64,000 nucleotides of DNA, taken from positions 62,001 through 126,000 of the forward strand of contig CAZKEF010000001.1 in the NCBI GenBank assembly GCA_964551735.1, given 5' to 3'. Origin of the DNA: DAOUAT01 sp964551735. GTDB taxonomy: Bacteria; Chloroflexota; Anaerolineae; CG2-30-64-16. The notes beneath the pieces are model-generated. The model was not told the DNA's origin. It made no database searches and saw nothing but the letters and a program-made list of their open reading frames with translations. Shown here in pieces: positions 1-9,900 of the stretch. A program made the position numbers and the translations under genes. Within the stretch, counting starts at the first letter, position 1; each line of letters opens with the position of its first letter.

Positions 1-144
1 GAGTTGAAGTATGATCTAGTCCTCGGCATGATGTTAGTGGGGCCGAAGCATTATAACTTAATGCGCAAACTCGGCGAACCGCTCTACCGGAACGTGCAGC
101 GCGAAGGAATTGAGCTATGGACGAGGACACCAAGAGCCTTGTGA
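1..144 (+). CDS. MNT-type nucleotidyltransferase, C-terminal end (partial)
   Basis: Frame 1 is open from the window edge to a TGA at 142-144 and encodes about 47 residues. The tail contains PLYRNVQREGIELW, which matches the C-terminal end typical of small nucleotidyltransferases of HEPN-MNT pairs. The catalytic GSxxxGxxxxxSD region would lie upstream of the window and cannot be checked. The gene overlaps the start of the HEPN gene by 28 nt, so the two are translationally coupled. In characterised pairs the MNT protein is the antitoxin that adds AMP to the HEPN partner. Assignment rests on the tail motif and the partner gene. Confidence 0.6.
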   Translation, partial: ELKYDLVLGMMLVGPKHYNLMRKLGEPLYRNVQREGIELWTRTPRAL

Positions 145-536
145 GTGTCCGATTAGAGCGCAGCCGAGAAGACCTTGCGGCTGTGCGGCTGCTGATCCGA
201 GAGGGCAAGTATCGGATTGCTGTTAGCCGCGCCTATTACGCCATCTTCATGGTCGCAACAGCGGCGCTGGTTGCGCACGGCGTCTCACGTAGCAAGCATT
301 CGGTAGTGGAGTCTGCTTTCGGGCAGTATCTCGTCAAGCCAGGGCATCTGGAACCGAGGTATCACGCTATCTACATGAAAGCCCGCGACTGGCGAGAAGA
401 AGCAGATTATAGCCCAACTGTCACCTTCACCGAGCAAGAAGCGACTGCAATTCTGACTGAAGCTGAAGAGTTTGTGACGCGCGTGGAACGCTACCTGGCG
501 GAGATCGGCGTCTTCACCACTTCAAATGGCCTGTAG
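117..536 (+). CDS. HEPN domain protein (toxin-side partner of HEPN-MNT pair)
   Basis: A 139-residue, mainly helical protein. The segment KYRIAVSRAYYAIFMVATAAL near residues 32-52 is the hallmark of the UPF0332/HEPN family, and the C-terminal half (RDWREEADY, then an acidic helix ending FVTRVERYL) fits the same fold. HEPN proteins paired with MNT nucleotidyltransferases form toxin-antitoxin modules in which HEPN is usually an RNase. I do not see a clean R-x4-6-H RNase motif, so RNase activity is uncertain. It starts inside the preceding nucleotidyltransferase gene. No promoter of its own is visible. Confidence 0.75.
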   Translation: MDEDTKSLVSVRLERSREDLAAVRLLIREGKYRIAVSRAYYAIFMVATAALVAHGVSRSKHSVVESAFGQYLVKPGHLEPRYHAIYMKARDWREEADYSPTVTFTEQEATAILTEAEEFVTRVERYLAEIGVFTTSNGL

Positions 537-713
537 ACGATTGCGATCTCCTTGACGCCAGTGCCTGTCACCCTCATTGGCGACGACCGCGCGTCACATG
601 ACCCCCCCTTATGACCTCCGGCACTACCGCACATGACCCCCGCCGTTGTATCCTACCGTCATGACGCTGCGCTGACAACTGCGCAACAGGACACCAAAGC
701 AACGGAGGAAACC

Positions 714-1229
714 ATGACTACCCAATCCACAAGCACCACCCGCTCGAATCGTGCGCCGCTGACCGGCGGCATCATCCTGATCCTGATCGGGGCCTTGACC
801 CTGTTGGCCCAACTGGATATCTTCGCCAACATCGGCATGTTCTTCGTGCCCGCCCTGAGCATCGTCTTCCTGGCTTGGGGCCTGCTGACCCGCACCTTCG
901 GCCTGATCATCCCCGGCGGCATCCTGGGCGGCATCGGCCTGGGGATCGTGCTCCTTGAGGGGCCGCTGGCGGGGCTGGGCGAACCGGCCCAGGGCGCGAC
1001 CTTCCTGTTGGCCTTTGCGGCCGGCTGGGCTCTGATCGCCTTGCTTTCCAGGTTCACGGCGGGCGCGTTCCAGTGGTGGCCCCTCATCCCGGCCGCCGTC
1101 CTGGGCCTGATCGGCGGGCTGCTGGCCGCCGGCGAGACCGGCCTGCAAGTCCTGAAGGTCATCGGCTACGTCTGGCCCGTGGCCCTCATCGCCGCCGGCA
1201 CCTGGATCATCCTGCGCAAGCGGGCGTGA
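714..1229 (+). CDS. Small integral membrane protein, DUF5668/LiaF-like
   Basis: A 171-residue protein. The ATG at 714 is chosen because GGAGG lies at 704-708; an in-frame ATG at 633 has no ribosome site and would add a non-hydrophobic extension. After a Thr/Ser-rich N-terminus, the segment TGGIILILIGALTLLAQLDIF starts the first of about five hydrophobic helices. This Gly-rich helix pattern matches the membrane part of DUF5668/LiaF-type proteins. Function is unknown. It precedes an ABC-2 exporter and may be cotranscribed with it, although a palindromic repeat separates them. Confidence 0.6.
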   Translation: MTTQSTSTTRSNRAPLTGGIILILIGALTLLAQLDIFANIGMFFVPALSIVFLAWGLLTRTFGLIIPGGILGGIGLGIVLLEGPLAGLGEPAQGATFLLAFAAGWALIALLSRFTAGAFQWWPLIPAAVLGLIGGLLAAGETGLQVLKVIGYVWPVALIAAGTWIILRKRA

Positions 1230-1248
1230 TAACACCCAATCAACTCCT

Positions 1249-1310
1249 GGACTCGAGGCTTTAGCCGGTCACTCTGGTCAGTGCGACAGACCGGCTGAAG
1301 CCTCGATTCC
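1249..1310. repeat. Palindromic element, family A, copy 1 (62 bp)
   Basis: The left arm CGAGGCTTTAGCCGGTC (1254-1270) pairs with GACCGGCTGAAGCCTCG (1289-1305) at 16 of 17 positions, and the pairing continues outward (GGACT/ATTCC). The same ends recur in 82-bp copies at 35047-35128 and 37761-37842. Here it lies between two genes, ending 20 nt before the ABC ATPase start. Confidence 0.85.
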
Positions 1311-1330
1311 GGTTCACCAGGAAGGACACC

Positions 1331-2293
1331 ATGCTCACACCCAACACGCCTACTATCCTCGCCGCGCAGAACCTGCACAAATCCTACGGCGCCGTGCAGG
1401 CGGTCAAGGGCGTCTCGTTCGAGGTGGCCGCGGGCGAGATCTTCAGCCTGCTGGGGCCCAACGGCGCGGGCAAGACCACCACCATCTCCGTGCTGAGCTG
1501 CCTGCTGACGCCCAGCGCCGGCGACGCCACGGTGGACGGCCACTCGGTGACAGCCGACCCGCTGGCCGTGAAGCGGGCCATCGGCGTGGTGCCGCAGGAG
1601 ATCGCCCTGTATCCCACCATCAGCGCGCGGGAGAACCTAGCGTTCTGGGGCCGCATGTACGGGCTGGGCGGCGCGCGGCTCAAAGAACGCATCGCCGCCG
1701 TGCTCGACATCGTAGACCTGGCCGACCGGGCCGGGGAGAAGGTCGAGGCGTTCTCCGGCGGCATGAAGCGCCGGCTGAACATCGCGGTCGGGCTGCTGCA
1801 CGAGCCGAAGGTGCTCTTCCTGGACGAGCCGACCGTCGGCATTGACCCCCAGAGCCGCCGGCGCATCCTGGACACCGTAAAGGCGCTGAACGAGCAGGGC
1901 TTGACCGTGCTTTACACCACCCACTACATGGAAGAGGCCGAGGAACTGAGCCACCGTATCGGCATCATGGACCACGGTGAGTTGATCGCGCTGGGCGGCC
2001 AGGCCGAGCTGACGCAACTGGTGGGCCAGCACGATATCATCCACCTGGGCGTCGAGTTCAACGGCGCGGACAAGGACGGGCTGGCAGCAACCCTGGCAAG
2101 CCTGCCCGAAGTGCACCGGGTAGCCGTGGACGATGGCAGCCTGACCCTGCACGTGACCGAAGCCGACACGGCCCTGGCCGAAGTCGTAGTGGCCGTCAAC
2201 CGGGCCGGCGCGCACGTGCGACGGTTGGAGATCAAAGAGCCGAACCTGGAAGCGGTGTTCCTGCACCTCACGGGACGGGCCTTACGCGATTGA
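1331..2293 (+). CDS. ABC-2 exporter ATP-binding protein
   Basis: A 320-residue ATPase of the CcmA/DrrA class. Walker A GPNGAGKT is at residues 42-49 (Lys48), the signature SGGMKRR begins at Ser142, and Walker B LFLDEP carries Asp165-Glu166. About 90 residues after the nucleotide-binding domain form the C-terminal regulatory domain common in this class. The ATG at 1331 follows AGGA at 1319-1322. It would power the two downstream ABC-2 permeases (2411-4882). The substrate is unknown; lipids, drugs or polysaccharides are all possible for the family. Confidence 0.93.
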   Translation: MLTPNTPTILAAQNLHKSYGAVQAVKGVSFEVAAGEIFSLLGPNGAGKTTTISVLSCLLTPSAGDATVDGHSVTADPLAVKRAIGVVPQEIALYPTISARENLAFWGRMYGLGGARLKERIAAVLDIVDLADRAGEKVEAFSGGMKRRLNIAVGLLHEPKVLFLDEPTVGIDPQSRRRILDTVKALNEQGLTVLYTTHYMEEAEELSHRIGIMDHGELIALGGQAELTQLVGQHDIIHLGVEFNGADKDGLAATLASLPEVHRVAVDDGSLTLHVTEADTALAEVVVAVNRAGAHVRRLEIKEPNLEAVFLHLTGRALRD

Positions 2294-2303
2294 AGACGGT
2301 AAT

Positions 2304-2390
2304 GCGTACTGCTTACTGCGTACTGCACAATGGACTGGGCGTTCTGTATAAAGCGATCGGCAATACGCAATACGCAGTACGCAATTCGCA
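2304..2390. repeat. Inverted pair of heptamer arrays (STRR-like, TACTGCG family)
   Basis: The left arm is TACTGCT-TACTGCG-TACTGCA (2307-2327). The right arm is ATACGCA-ATACGCA-GTACGCA-ATTCGCA (2363-2390). GTACGCA is a rotation of the reverse complement of TACTGCG, so the arms can pair. It sits between the exporter ATPase and the first permease. The same family recurs at 26488-26569 and 62341-62375. Confidence 0.85.
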
Positions 2391-2410
2391 CTGCCCCCAA
2401 GAGAGTCAAT

Positions 2411-3667
2411 ATGAAATCCTTTCACATCGCCCTCAAAGACACCCTGATCCGCTTCCGCGACCGGAACGGGCTGCTGTTGATGCTGGCTGCGCCGCTGGTT
2501 CTGGCGGTCATCGCCGGCGCGGCGTTCGGCGGGCTGAGCGGGGGCGGCGGTTCCGCCTCGCCCATCACAGACATCCCGCTGGCCGTGGTCAACGCCGACC
2601 GGGGCGAGCTCGGCCAGCGCGTGGCCGAGGCGCTTCTGTCCGAGTCGGGGGAGCTGGCCGAGCTGCTGGCGCCGGTCGCCATGTCCGATCTCGTTGCGGC
2701 GCGGGCGCAGGTGGAACGCGGCGAACTGCGCGCCGTCGTGTTCATCCCGGCCGACTTCAGCAACGCCGTCATAAGCGAGGCCGGTGCAGCCACGGCCATC
2801 AAACTGCACACCGACCCGACCTCCTCGTTCAGCGCGCTGATCGTGCGCAGCATCGTCACGCAGATCGCCAGCCGCTTCAACGCAGGCGGCGTGGCCGGCC
2901 GGATTAGCGCCGAGCAGGCGTTGGCGCAGCGTGCGACGCTCGGCCCCGCACTGGCGCAGCTCCCGGCCGCGATCTCGGAAACGATCGCGGCGCGGGCCAG
3001 CCAGCCGCAGACCACCATTGCGATCGCTGACGGCACGGCCGGCGAGGCGGCGCAGGCGGGCAACTTCAACGCCCTTGCCTACTTCGCGCCCAGCATGGCG
3101 ATCCTGTTCCTGATGTTCACTATTTTCGAAGCATCACGCTCCATCCTGGCCGAGGAGCGGGAGTGGACGCTGCAGCGGATGGTGAGCACCCCCACCCGCT
3201 TCAGCGAGATCCTGGCGGGCAAGATCGGCGGCGTGTTCCTCACCGGCGTGCTTCAACTGGCCGTGCTGATCGGCGCGTCGGCGCTGCTGTTCCGGCTGGG
3301 CTGGGGCCACTCACTGCCAGGGCTGGCGCTGCTGGTGATCGGCACGGTGGCGGCCGCGGCCAGCCTGGGCGCGTTCATAACCGCGGTGGCGCGCGATGCG
3401 GCCCAGGCCGGGGTTATCGGCTCCGCGGTGGCGCTGGTGTTCGCCATCCTGGGCGGCAACTTCATCGAGAGCAGCGCCTATCCCGCCTGGCTGCAGCCGC
3501 TCAGCCACCTGACCATCAATCGCTGGGCGCTGGACGGCTTCACCGATCTGTCGCTGCGCGGGGGCGGCTTCAACGATGTGACGCTGGAGATCGCCGTGCT
3601 GTTCGGCATCGCCGCGCTGCTCTTCGCCCTGGCGGCCTGGCGGCTGCCGCGGCGGTTTGTGAGGTAA
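2411..3667 (+). CDS. ABC-2 type transporter permease (first)
   Basis: A 418-residue permease. The ATG at 2411 (MKSFHIALKDTLIRFRD) is preferred to an in-frame ATG at 2330 because the extra codons run through the heptamer array. Layout is typical of YhgE/ABC2_membrane_3 permeases: one N-terminal helix (about residues 18-40), an extracytoplasmic domain of about 200 residues, then five or six helices starting near ALAYFAPSMAILFLMFTIF. The loop EEREWTLQRMVSTPTRFSEILAGK is the conserved cytoplasmic element. It pairs with the next permease, 3 nt downstream. The Shine-Dalgarno site is weak (GAGAG). Confidence 0.88.
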   Translation: MKSFHIALKDTLIRFRDRNGLLLMLAAPLVLAVIAGAAFGGLSGGGGSASPITDIPLAVVNADRGELGQRVAEALLSESGELAELLAPVAMSDLVAARAQVERGELRAVVFIPADFSNAVISEAGAATAIKLHTDPTSSFSALIVRSIVTQIASRFNAGGVAGRISAEQALAQRATLGPALAQLPAAISETIAARASQPQTTIAIADGTAGEAAQAGNFNALAYFAPSMAILFLMFTIFEASRSILAEEREWTLQRMVSTPTRFSEILAGKIGGVFLTGVLQLAVLIGASALLFRLGWGHSLPGLALLVIGTVAAAASLGAFITAVARDAAQAGVIGSAVALVFAILGGNFIESSAYPAWLQPLSHLTINRWALDGFTDLSLRGGGFNDVTLEIAVLFGIAALLFALAAWRLPRRFVR

Positions 3668-3670
3668 ATC

Positions 3671-4882
3671 ATGCTTAACCAGACATTCCACATCGCCCTG
3701 CACTACCTGAAAACCACCTATCGCAGCCGCACCGCGCTGATCTTCTCCCTGATCATGCCGCTGGTCTTCACCGCGGTGTTGGGCGTCACCATCGGCGGCG
3801 GGAGCGCGGGGTCGACCCGCTGGGAACTGGCCCTGGCCGACGCGGACGGCGGGCCGCTGGCCGCTGATCTGGTGGGCCGGTTGCAAGCCAGCCCCGATCT
3901 GGAGGTCAGCCTGCTGCCCGAAGGCGAGGCGCTGGCGCGTACCGGCGACGGCGACTTCGTGGCCGCCGTGGTCATCCCGGCCGGGTTCAGCGCGACCCTG
4001 CAAGCCGGCGCCAGCCCGGCCGTGAAGTTCATCGCCAACAGCACCGACGTGCGGCCGGCGCAGTCGGTCCGGCAGGCCGTGGTCGCCGCAACCACCGAGC
4101 TTGCCAGCACGGTCGAGGCCGCGCACACGTCGGTCGCGGTCGCCGCCAGGCTGGGCCTGTTCGACCGCGGGGTTGACCGCGGCGCGTACTTCGCCGACGC
4201 GCTGGCCCGCGCAGAAGCGGGCTGGGCCGCCCGCCCCGTGGCCGTGGAGGTCGAGCCGGTGACCCGCCTGGTCAGCACCGTCCAGGCGGCCGGCGGCTTC
4301 GAGCAGAGCTCCCCCGGCATGTTAGTGACCTTCGCGCTGGTCAGCATCCTCAACGGCGCCATCGTACTGATCATCGAGCGGGAGCAGGGTACGCTGCGCC
4401 GGCTGCTGGTGATGCCCATGCGCCAGTCGGCCATCCTGGCGGGCAAACTGCTGGCGATCTTCGTCGCCGGGCTGCTCCAGGCCGCGATCCTGATCCTGGT
4501 CGGCCAGGCTGCATTCGGGGTCAACTGGGGCCAGGCACCGCTGGCGTTGGTCCTGCTGCTGCTGGCGTTCAGTTTCGCCATCACCAGCCTGGGCATGTTG
4601 ATCGCCGGGGTGGCCCGCACCTACGCGCAGGCCAATGCCCTGGCGAACATCCTGATGTACAGCGTCGCCGCGCTGGGCGGCGCGTGGTGGCCCATCGAGG
4701 TGACGCCGGCCTGGATGCAGCAGATCGCGCAGATCACGCCCACCTACTGGGCCATGCAGGGCTTCAGCGACATCATCACCCGCGGCCTGGGCGTGGGCGC
4801 CATACTGCCGGAGGTCGCCGCGCTGGCGGCGTTCGGGGCGGTGTTCCTGGGGGTGGGGGTGTGGCGGTTTCGGTATGAGTAA
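3671..4882 (+). CDS. ABC-2 type transporter permease (second)
   Basis: A 403-residue paralogue of the preceding permease with the same layout: an N-terminal helix (about residues 18-40), a soluble external domain, then six C-terminal helices. The loop REQGTLRRLLVMPMRQSAILAGK corresponds to the conserved cytoplasmic element. Its GAGG ribosome site (3661-3664) lies within the end of the upstream gene. Together with the ATPase it forms a complete heterodimeric exporter. The two-component genes follow 75 nt later but have their own promoter. Confidence 0.88.
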   Translation: MLNQTFHIALHYLKTTYRSRTALIFSLIMPLVFTAVLGVTIGGGSAGSTRWELALADADGGPLAADLVGRLQASPDLEVSLLPEGEALARTGDGDFVAAVVIPAGFSATLQAGASPAVKFIANSTDVRPAQSVRQAVVAATTELASTVEAAHTSVAVAARLGLFDRGVDRGAYFADALARAEAGWAARPVAVEVEPVTRLVSTVQAAGGFEQSSPGMLVTFALVSILNGAIVLIIEREQGTLRRLLVMPMRQSAILAGKLLAIFVAGLLQAAILILVGQAAFGVNWGQAPLALVLLLLAFSFAITSLGMLIAGVARTYAQANALANILMYSVAALGGAWWPIEVTPAWMQQIAQITPTYWAMQGFSDIITRGLGVGAILPEVAALAAFGAVFLGVGVWRFRYE

Positions 4883-4900
4883 AGAGAGCCTTCATCTGAA

Positions 4901-4929
4901 TTGCTGACCGTTCACGGCTGTGCTAGAAT
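4901..4929 (+). promoter_or_regulatory. Sigma70-type promoter for the kinase/regulator pair
   Basis: TTGCTG (4901-4906), a 17-bp spacer, then TAGAAT (4924-4929) preceded by TGC, which makes an extended -10. The kinase start lies about 28 nt downstream. Confidence 0.65.
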
Positions 4930-4957
4930 CGTCATAGAGGAAGTTCGAGATGATCCC

Positions 4958-6166
4958 ATGACCATGTCCGATTCATCCCACCTCCACCAACGCCTCGACC
5001 CCATGGCCATCAGCGCCTACGTCGTCATTGCGGCGCTCACGGTGCTGAGCCTGGCCGTCTTCCTGGGCGGCGACCATCCCTACGGCGCGGCCGGGGTGGC
5101 CCTGGTGGTCGCGTTCGACCTGCTGGTGCTGCTGCCCGACCGCGCGCTGGGCGGGATCAAGGAGCGGGCGCCGCACCTCAGCATGGCCGCAGCCGCCACA
5201 CTGGTCATCGCCATCGTGCTCCTGCCGCCGGCAAACCCGTGGTTCGTGGTGCTTTTCTTCGTCCTCTGCCCTACCGCGATGCTGAGCTTCCCGCGGCAGG
5301 CCGGCTACGCCTGGATTGGGGTCTTCTCAGCGCTGACGGTCGTCGCCTTCTGGATCGCCGACCAAGGCTCACTGGAGATGCTACTCACCGCGCCCATCTA
5401 CATCGCCGGTTACTTCTTTTTCGCGGCCTTCGCCACACAGACCGTGTTGGCCAACGCGGCCCAGGCGGAAAGCCAACGCCTGCTGGGCGAGCTGCAGGAG
5501 GCGCATACGCGGCTCCAGGCCTACGCCGCGCAAGCCGAGACGCTGGCCGTGTCCGAGGAGCGCAACCGCATGGCGCGGGAGATGCACGACACCCTGGGCC
5601 ACCGGCTGACTGTGGCCGCAGTGCAGCTTCAGGCCATCGAGCGGCTGGTTCGAGCCGACCCCCAACGCGCAGAGGCGATGGCCGGCACGGTGCGCGACGA
5701 GGTGCGCGCGGCCCTGGCCGAGCTGCGCCAGACGGTGGCCGCGCTACGTGCGCCGCTGGAAGCTGACATTTCGCTGGATCCCGCACTGCGCCGCCTGGTC
5801 GCCGATTTTGAGGCTGCCACCGGGATCACCGTCACCCTGGCCCTGCCCGACCCGCTGCCCGATATCTCCCCAGCGCACCGGCTGGCACTCTACCGCGGCG
5901 CACAGGAAGGGCTGACCAATATCCAAAAACATGCTGACGCGCAGCGAGCATGGATCACGCTCGAGGCGGCGCTGGACAAGCTGACCCTGAGGGTGGTCGA
6001 TGATGGGAGCGGCCCCGCGGCTGAGTTAGCGGGCGGTTTCGGGCTGCACGGCCTGCAGGAACGGGCCGGTTACCTCGGCGGCACAGTAACCCTCACCCCC
6101 CGACAGGTCGACGGTTCCGAGTTAACGGTGACCCTGCCGCTGCCGCCGGAGGCCAGCCATGCCTGA
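4958..6166 (+). CDS. Sensor histidine kinase, HisKA_3 (NarX/DesK class)
   Basis: A 402-residue membrane kinase. Start 4958 is the first in-frame ATG after the promoter; a second ATG at 4964 is equally possible. About five hydrophobic helices fill residues 12-165. A short coiled coil leads to the HisKA_3 box ERNRMAREMHDTLGHRL, with the phosphoacceptor at His210. The ATPase domain ends with an N-box-like NIQKHADA and G-boxes DDGSG and GGFGLHGLQERA. Its stop overlaps the regulator start by 8 nt. Position next to the exporter suggests control of that exporter, as in BceRS- or LiaRS-like layouts; that link is inferred. Confidence 0.92.
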   Translation: MTMSDSSHLHQRLDPMAISAYVVIAALTVLSLAVFLGGDHPYGAAGVALVVAFDLLVLLPDRALGGIKERAPHLSMAAAATLVIAIVLLPPANPWFVVLFFVLCPTAMLSFPRQAGYAWIGVFSALTVVAFWIADQGSLEMLLTAPIYIAGYFFFAAFATQTVLANAAQAESQRLLGELQEAHTRLQAYAAQAETLAVSEERNRMAREMHDTLGHRLTVAAVQLQAIERLVRADPQRAEAMAGTVRDEVRAALAELRQTVAALRAPLEADISLDPALRRLVADFEAATGITVTLALPDPLPDISPAHRLALYRGAQEGLTNIQKHADAQRAWITLEAALDKLTLRVVDDGSGPAAELAGGFGLHGLQERAGYLGGTVTLTPRQVDGSELTVTLPLPPEASHA

Positions 6167-6821
6167 GGTCGTGCGGCTGCTGCTGGTGGACGATCAACGC
6201 TTGATGCGCGAAGGGCTACGCACCCTGCTGGAGCTTGAGCCGGGGCTGGCCGTGGCCGGCGAGGCGAGCAACGGGGAGGAAGCACTGGCCCGTTACGCCG
6301 AGCTGCGCCCCGACGTGGTGCTGATGGACGTGCGCATGCCCATGCTGGACGGGGTCGAAGCCACGCGGCGCTTGGTCACCCAACATCCGGGCGCGCGCGT
6401 GATCATCCTCACCACCTTCGACGATGACGAGTATGTCTTCGAGGGCCTGCGTGCAGGCGCGTTGGGCTACCTACTCAAGGATGTCTCCATGGAAGAACTG
6501 GCCGAGGCTATCCGCACGGTGATGGCCGGCGGCGTGCTGATCCAGCCCTCGGTGGCGCGCAAGGTCGTGGCCGAGTTCGCCCGGCTGCGGCCATCCGCCC
6601 CGCCGCCCGCATCCCCAACCGCCCTCATTGAGCCTCTTTCCGAACGCGAGATCGCGATCCTCCGGCTGCTGGCCGAGGGCCTGACCAACCGCGAGATCGC
6701 CGAGCGCCTCTTCCTGGCCGAAGGCACCGTTAAGAACTACGTCACCAACATCTTGGGCAAGATCGGCGCGCGCGACCGGACGCAAGCCGTGCTGCGGGCA
6801 CGCGAATTGGGGCTATTGTAG
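6159..6821 (+). CDS. Response regulator, NarL/FixJ (LuxR HTH) family
   Basis: A 220-residue regulator. The receiver domain (about residues 4-120) has Asp57 in VLMDVRMPMLDG as phosphoacceptor and a conserved Lys in GYLLKDVS. A LuxR-type helix-turn-helix follows, from LSEREIAILRLLAEGLTNREIA to the KIGARDRTQAV recognition region. It overlaps the kinase gene by 8 nt and is certainly its partner. The likely target is the exporter operon upstream. Confidence 0.93.
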   Translation: MPEVVRLLLVDDQRLMREGLRTLLELEPGLAVAGEASNGEEALARYAELRPDVVLMDVRMPMLDGVEATRRLVTQHPGARVIILTTFDDDEYVFEGLRAGALGYLLKDVSMEELAEAIRTVMAGGVLIQPSVARKVVAEFARLRPSAPPPASPTALIEPLSEREIAILRLLAEGLTNREIAERLFLAEGTVKNYVTNILGKIGARDRTQAVLRARELGLL

Positions 6822-6842
6822 CCAACTCGCGTGCGGTCAGAA

Positions 6843-6871
6843 TTCGCATTTCCTGTGCACCATGTTACAAT
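6843..6871 (+). promoter_or_regulatory. Candidate promoter for glyA-gcvT
   Basis: TTCGCA (6843-6848), 17-bp spacer, TACAAT (6866-6871) preceded by TGT, an extended -10. The leader to the ATG at 6934 is about 60 nt and has AAGGAG before the start. I see no glycine riboswitch fold in this short leader. Confidence 0.5.
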
Positions 6872-6933
6872 AACGACTGTCCGCCGCGGCAAGTGCACCT
6901 ATCCGCCGCATAACACCTGCAAAGGAGCGCGTT

Positions 6934-9900
6934 ATGTTGACCTTTTTCACCGAGGGCCTGCGTGAGATCGATCCGGCTGTACACGATCTGATTAATTACG
7001 AGGCCGAACGTCAGGCTCGCAAGCTCATCCTCATCCCCTCTGAGAGTCAGGCGCCGGAAGCTGTACGCGAAGCACTTGGCTCGGTGTTCCAAAACATCTA
7101 CGCCGAGGGCTACCCTGACCCTGTGATGTACAAATTGGACGAAGCGGGCATCCTGGACTACGAGACGCAACTGGCCATGTTCCGCCGCAACTCCGACCAA
7201 CGCTACTACAAAGGCACGGAGTATGTGAACATTGTGGAGCAGCTTGCCCGCCGCCGCGCCGCCGAGGCTTTCACCACCAGCGAGATCGGCCCCAGCGGCA
7301 TTTTTGCCAATGTGCAGCCACTCTCCGGCTCACCGGCCAACAGTGCCATCTACGATGCCCTGGTGCCACCAGGTGAAACGGTCATGGGCATGAACCTGCT
7401 TCACGGCGGTCACCTGACCCACGGCTCGCCGGTCAACCGCTCGGGCCGGCTGTACAAGATCGTGTCCTACGGCGTGGACCCGATCACTGAAAAGCTGGAC
7501 TACGACCAGATCGAGGCACTCGCGGTGGCGAACAAGCCCAAAATGATCATTGCCGGCTTCACCTCGTACCCGTGGATGCCGGACTGGGCGCGGTTCCAGC
7601 AGATCGCCAAGAAAGTCGGCGCGTATCTGCTGGCGGACATCTCGCACATCGCCGGCATGGTGGCGGCGGGCGTGGTGCCCAGCCCCATCGGGTATGCGGA
7701 TGTCATCAGCTTCACCACGCACAAAACGCTCTACGGCCCGCGCGGGGCTTGCATCCTGTCCACCGACAAAAAGATCGCCGAGAAGATCGACGCGGCCGTG
7801 TTCCCGGGCGAGCAGGGTGGCCCGCATGTCAACACCATCGCGGGCATGGCCGTGGCCTTCAAGCTGGCGCGCACGCCGGCGTTCATTGACCTGCAGCAGC
7901 GGGTGCAGGCCAATGCCATACAAATGGCCTCAGAACTGCAAAAGCATGGCTTGCGCGTCCCCTACGGCGGCACCGACACCCACATGCTGCTGGTGGATCT
8001 GAAGAACATCCGGGCTAAGACCGGCGTCAGCCCCGACGGCAAAAAGGGCACCCCACTGATGGGTGACCCGGCCGCCCGCATCCTGGATCTGGCCGGCATC
8101 GTGTTGAATCGCAACACCATCCCCGGCGACAAAGGCGCGCGCTCGCCGAGCGGCATCCGCCTCGGCACGCCCTGGATCACGCAGCGTGGGTTCGGCCCGG
8201 CCGAGATCGAACGCCTGTCTGAGGTGATCGCCCGCATCCTGAAAGCCTGCAAGCCGACGGCATTTGCCGGACGCCATGGGCCGGTCTATCAAGCCCGCAT
8301 TGATTTCGATGTTTTGGAAGACGCCAGGCGCGACGTCATAGAGCTCCTGATAGACGTAGACCTGCCGCGCGATTATATGCCGGGCGGCTATCCGCATCAC
8401 TACTTCATGCACAAGCAAACCAAGGATCCGGGTGGCGAGTACGATATCATCGAGATCGAGGGTCCAAACGCGCGCGGCTTCTGCAATGTCGTGTTGACCA
8501 ACGACGCTTATGCGCTACAAACCGACGAGTGCCAACCGACCTGGGTGCTGGAGCCCGATGGCCGGCCGATGGCCCCGGGCGTGCTCAAACGTATGGCCGG
8601 CGACCCGCCGCGCTTCCAACTCATGGTGCCCAAGCCGGTCGAAGCCCGGGTGGCAAATTGGCTCCGCGCACTGTCGGATGGCTTCGTCGCAATGGATCCC
8701 GAGGACCCATTCCTCAAGGCGCCCGGCCCGGTGGTGGTGCGCCGTCTGGCCCATGAACTGGCGGAAGCGTGGCCCATGAAGCCGCCCGCGCTGACCAGCT
8801 TCGGCCAGGACGACATCGGCTGGGCCTATCACAAGAGCTATTGGGTTGGCCACCGGCCGCGCGCGGATGCGCCGGGCGGGCTGCACAACCTACCCGCCTT
8901 CGCCTGGGAGCCGCCGGCCGAAACGATGATCCGCCGCACCGGCCTCAATGAGCAGCATCGCAAGCTGGGCGCCAAGATGGCGCCGTTCGCCGGCTACGAC
9001 ATGCCCATCCAGTACACCTCGGTCATGGAAGAGCATCAGACGGTGCGGAAGGCCGCGGGGTTGTTCGATGTGAGCCACATGGGGCTGTTCGAGTTCATCG
9101 GCGAAAACATCTACCTGTTCCTGCAAACGGTCTGCACCAACGACATCACGACGGTCCAGCCAGGCGGCTCGCAATACTCCTTCCTGTTGGGGCCCGATGG
9201 CAACGTCATTGACGACATCTGGATCTACCGGCTGGACAAGGAGCGCTACTGGATGGTGGTCAACGCGGCCAACAACGACAAGGACTGGGCCTGGCTTGGT
9301 GCCGTCCGCGAAGCCCGGGTGCAGATCGATCCGGCACGACCGTGGACGCGCGCGCTGAGCTCTGAGTCGGTGATCATCCGCGACCTGCGCGATCCAGAGT
9401 GCGGTGACGAGCAGCGCTGCCAGTTGGCGCTGCAGGGGCCCCGCTCGCGCGACATCCTGCTCGCCATGGCCGGCGACGATGAGGCCACCCGGACCGCCCT
9501 GACCGACATGCCGCGCACCGCCATCGCCCACGGCAACCTGATGGGCTACGACGTGTGGTTTGGCCGCACCGGTTACACCGGCGAACCGGTCGCGTTCGAG
9601 CTCTTCGTGCATCCCGATGACCTGGCGCCCTTCTGGCGTGACGTGCTGCGCATCGGCGGGCCGTTCGGCGTCAAGCCCATCGGCCTGGCCGCGCGCGATA
9701 GCCTGCGCATCGAGGCTGGCCTGCCGCTCTACGGACACGAGCTGGCAGGCCCCCTGGGCCTGAACCCGGCCGACGCCGGTTTCGCGCCTTACGTCAAGCT
9801 CTACAAGCCGTTCTTCGTCGGCAAGGCAGCCTATGCGGCGCACGAAGCCACGCGCCAGGCGCGGCTGGCCCGCTTCATGGTGGATGAAGAGCGCGGCCCC

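Noticed and set aside
6822..6933. Glycine riboswitch before the GlyA-GcvT gene
   Set aside because: The leader is only about 60 nt from the candidate promoter, and I see no tandem aptamer motifs.
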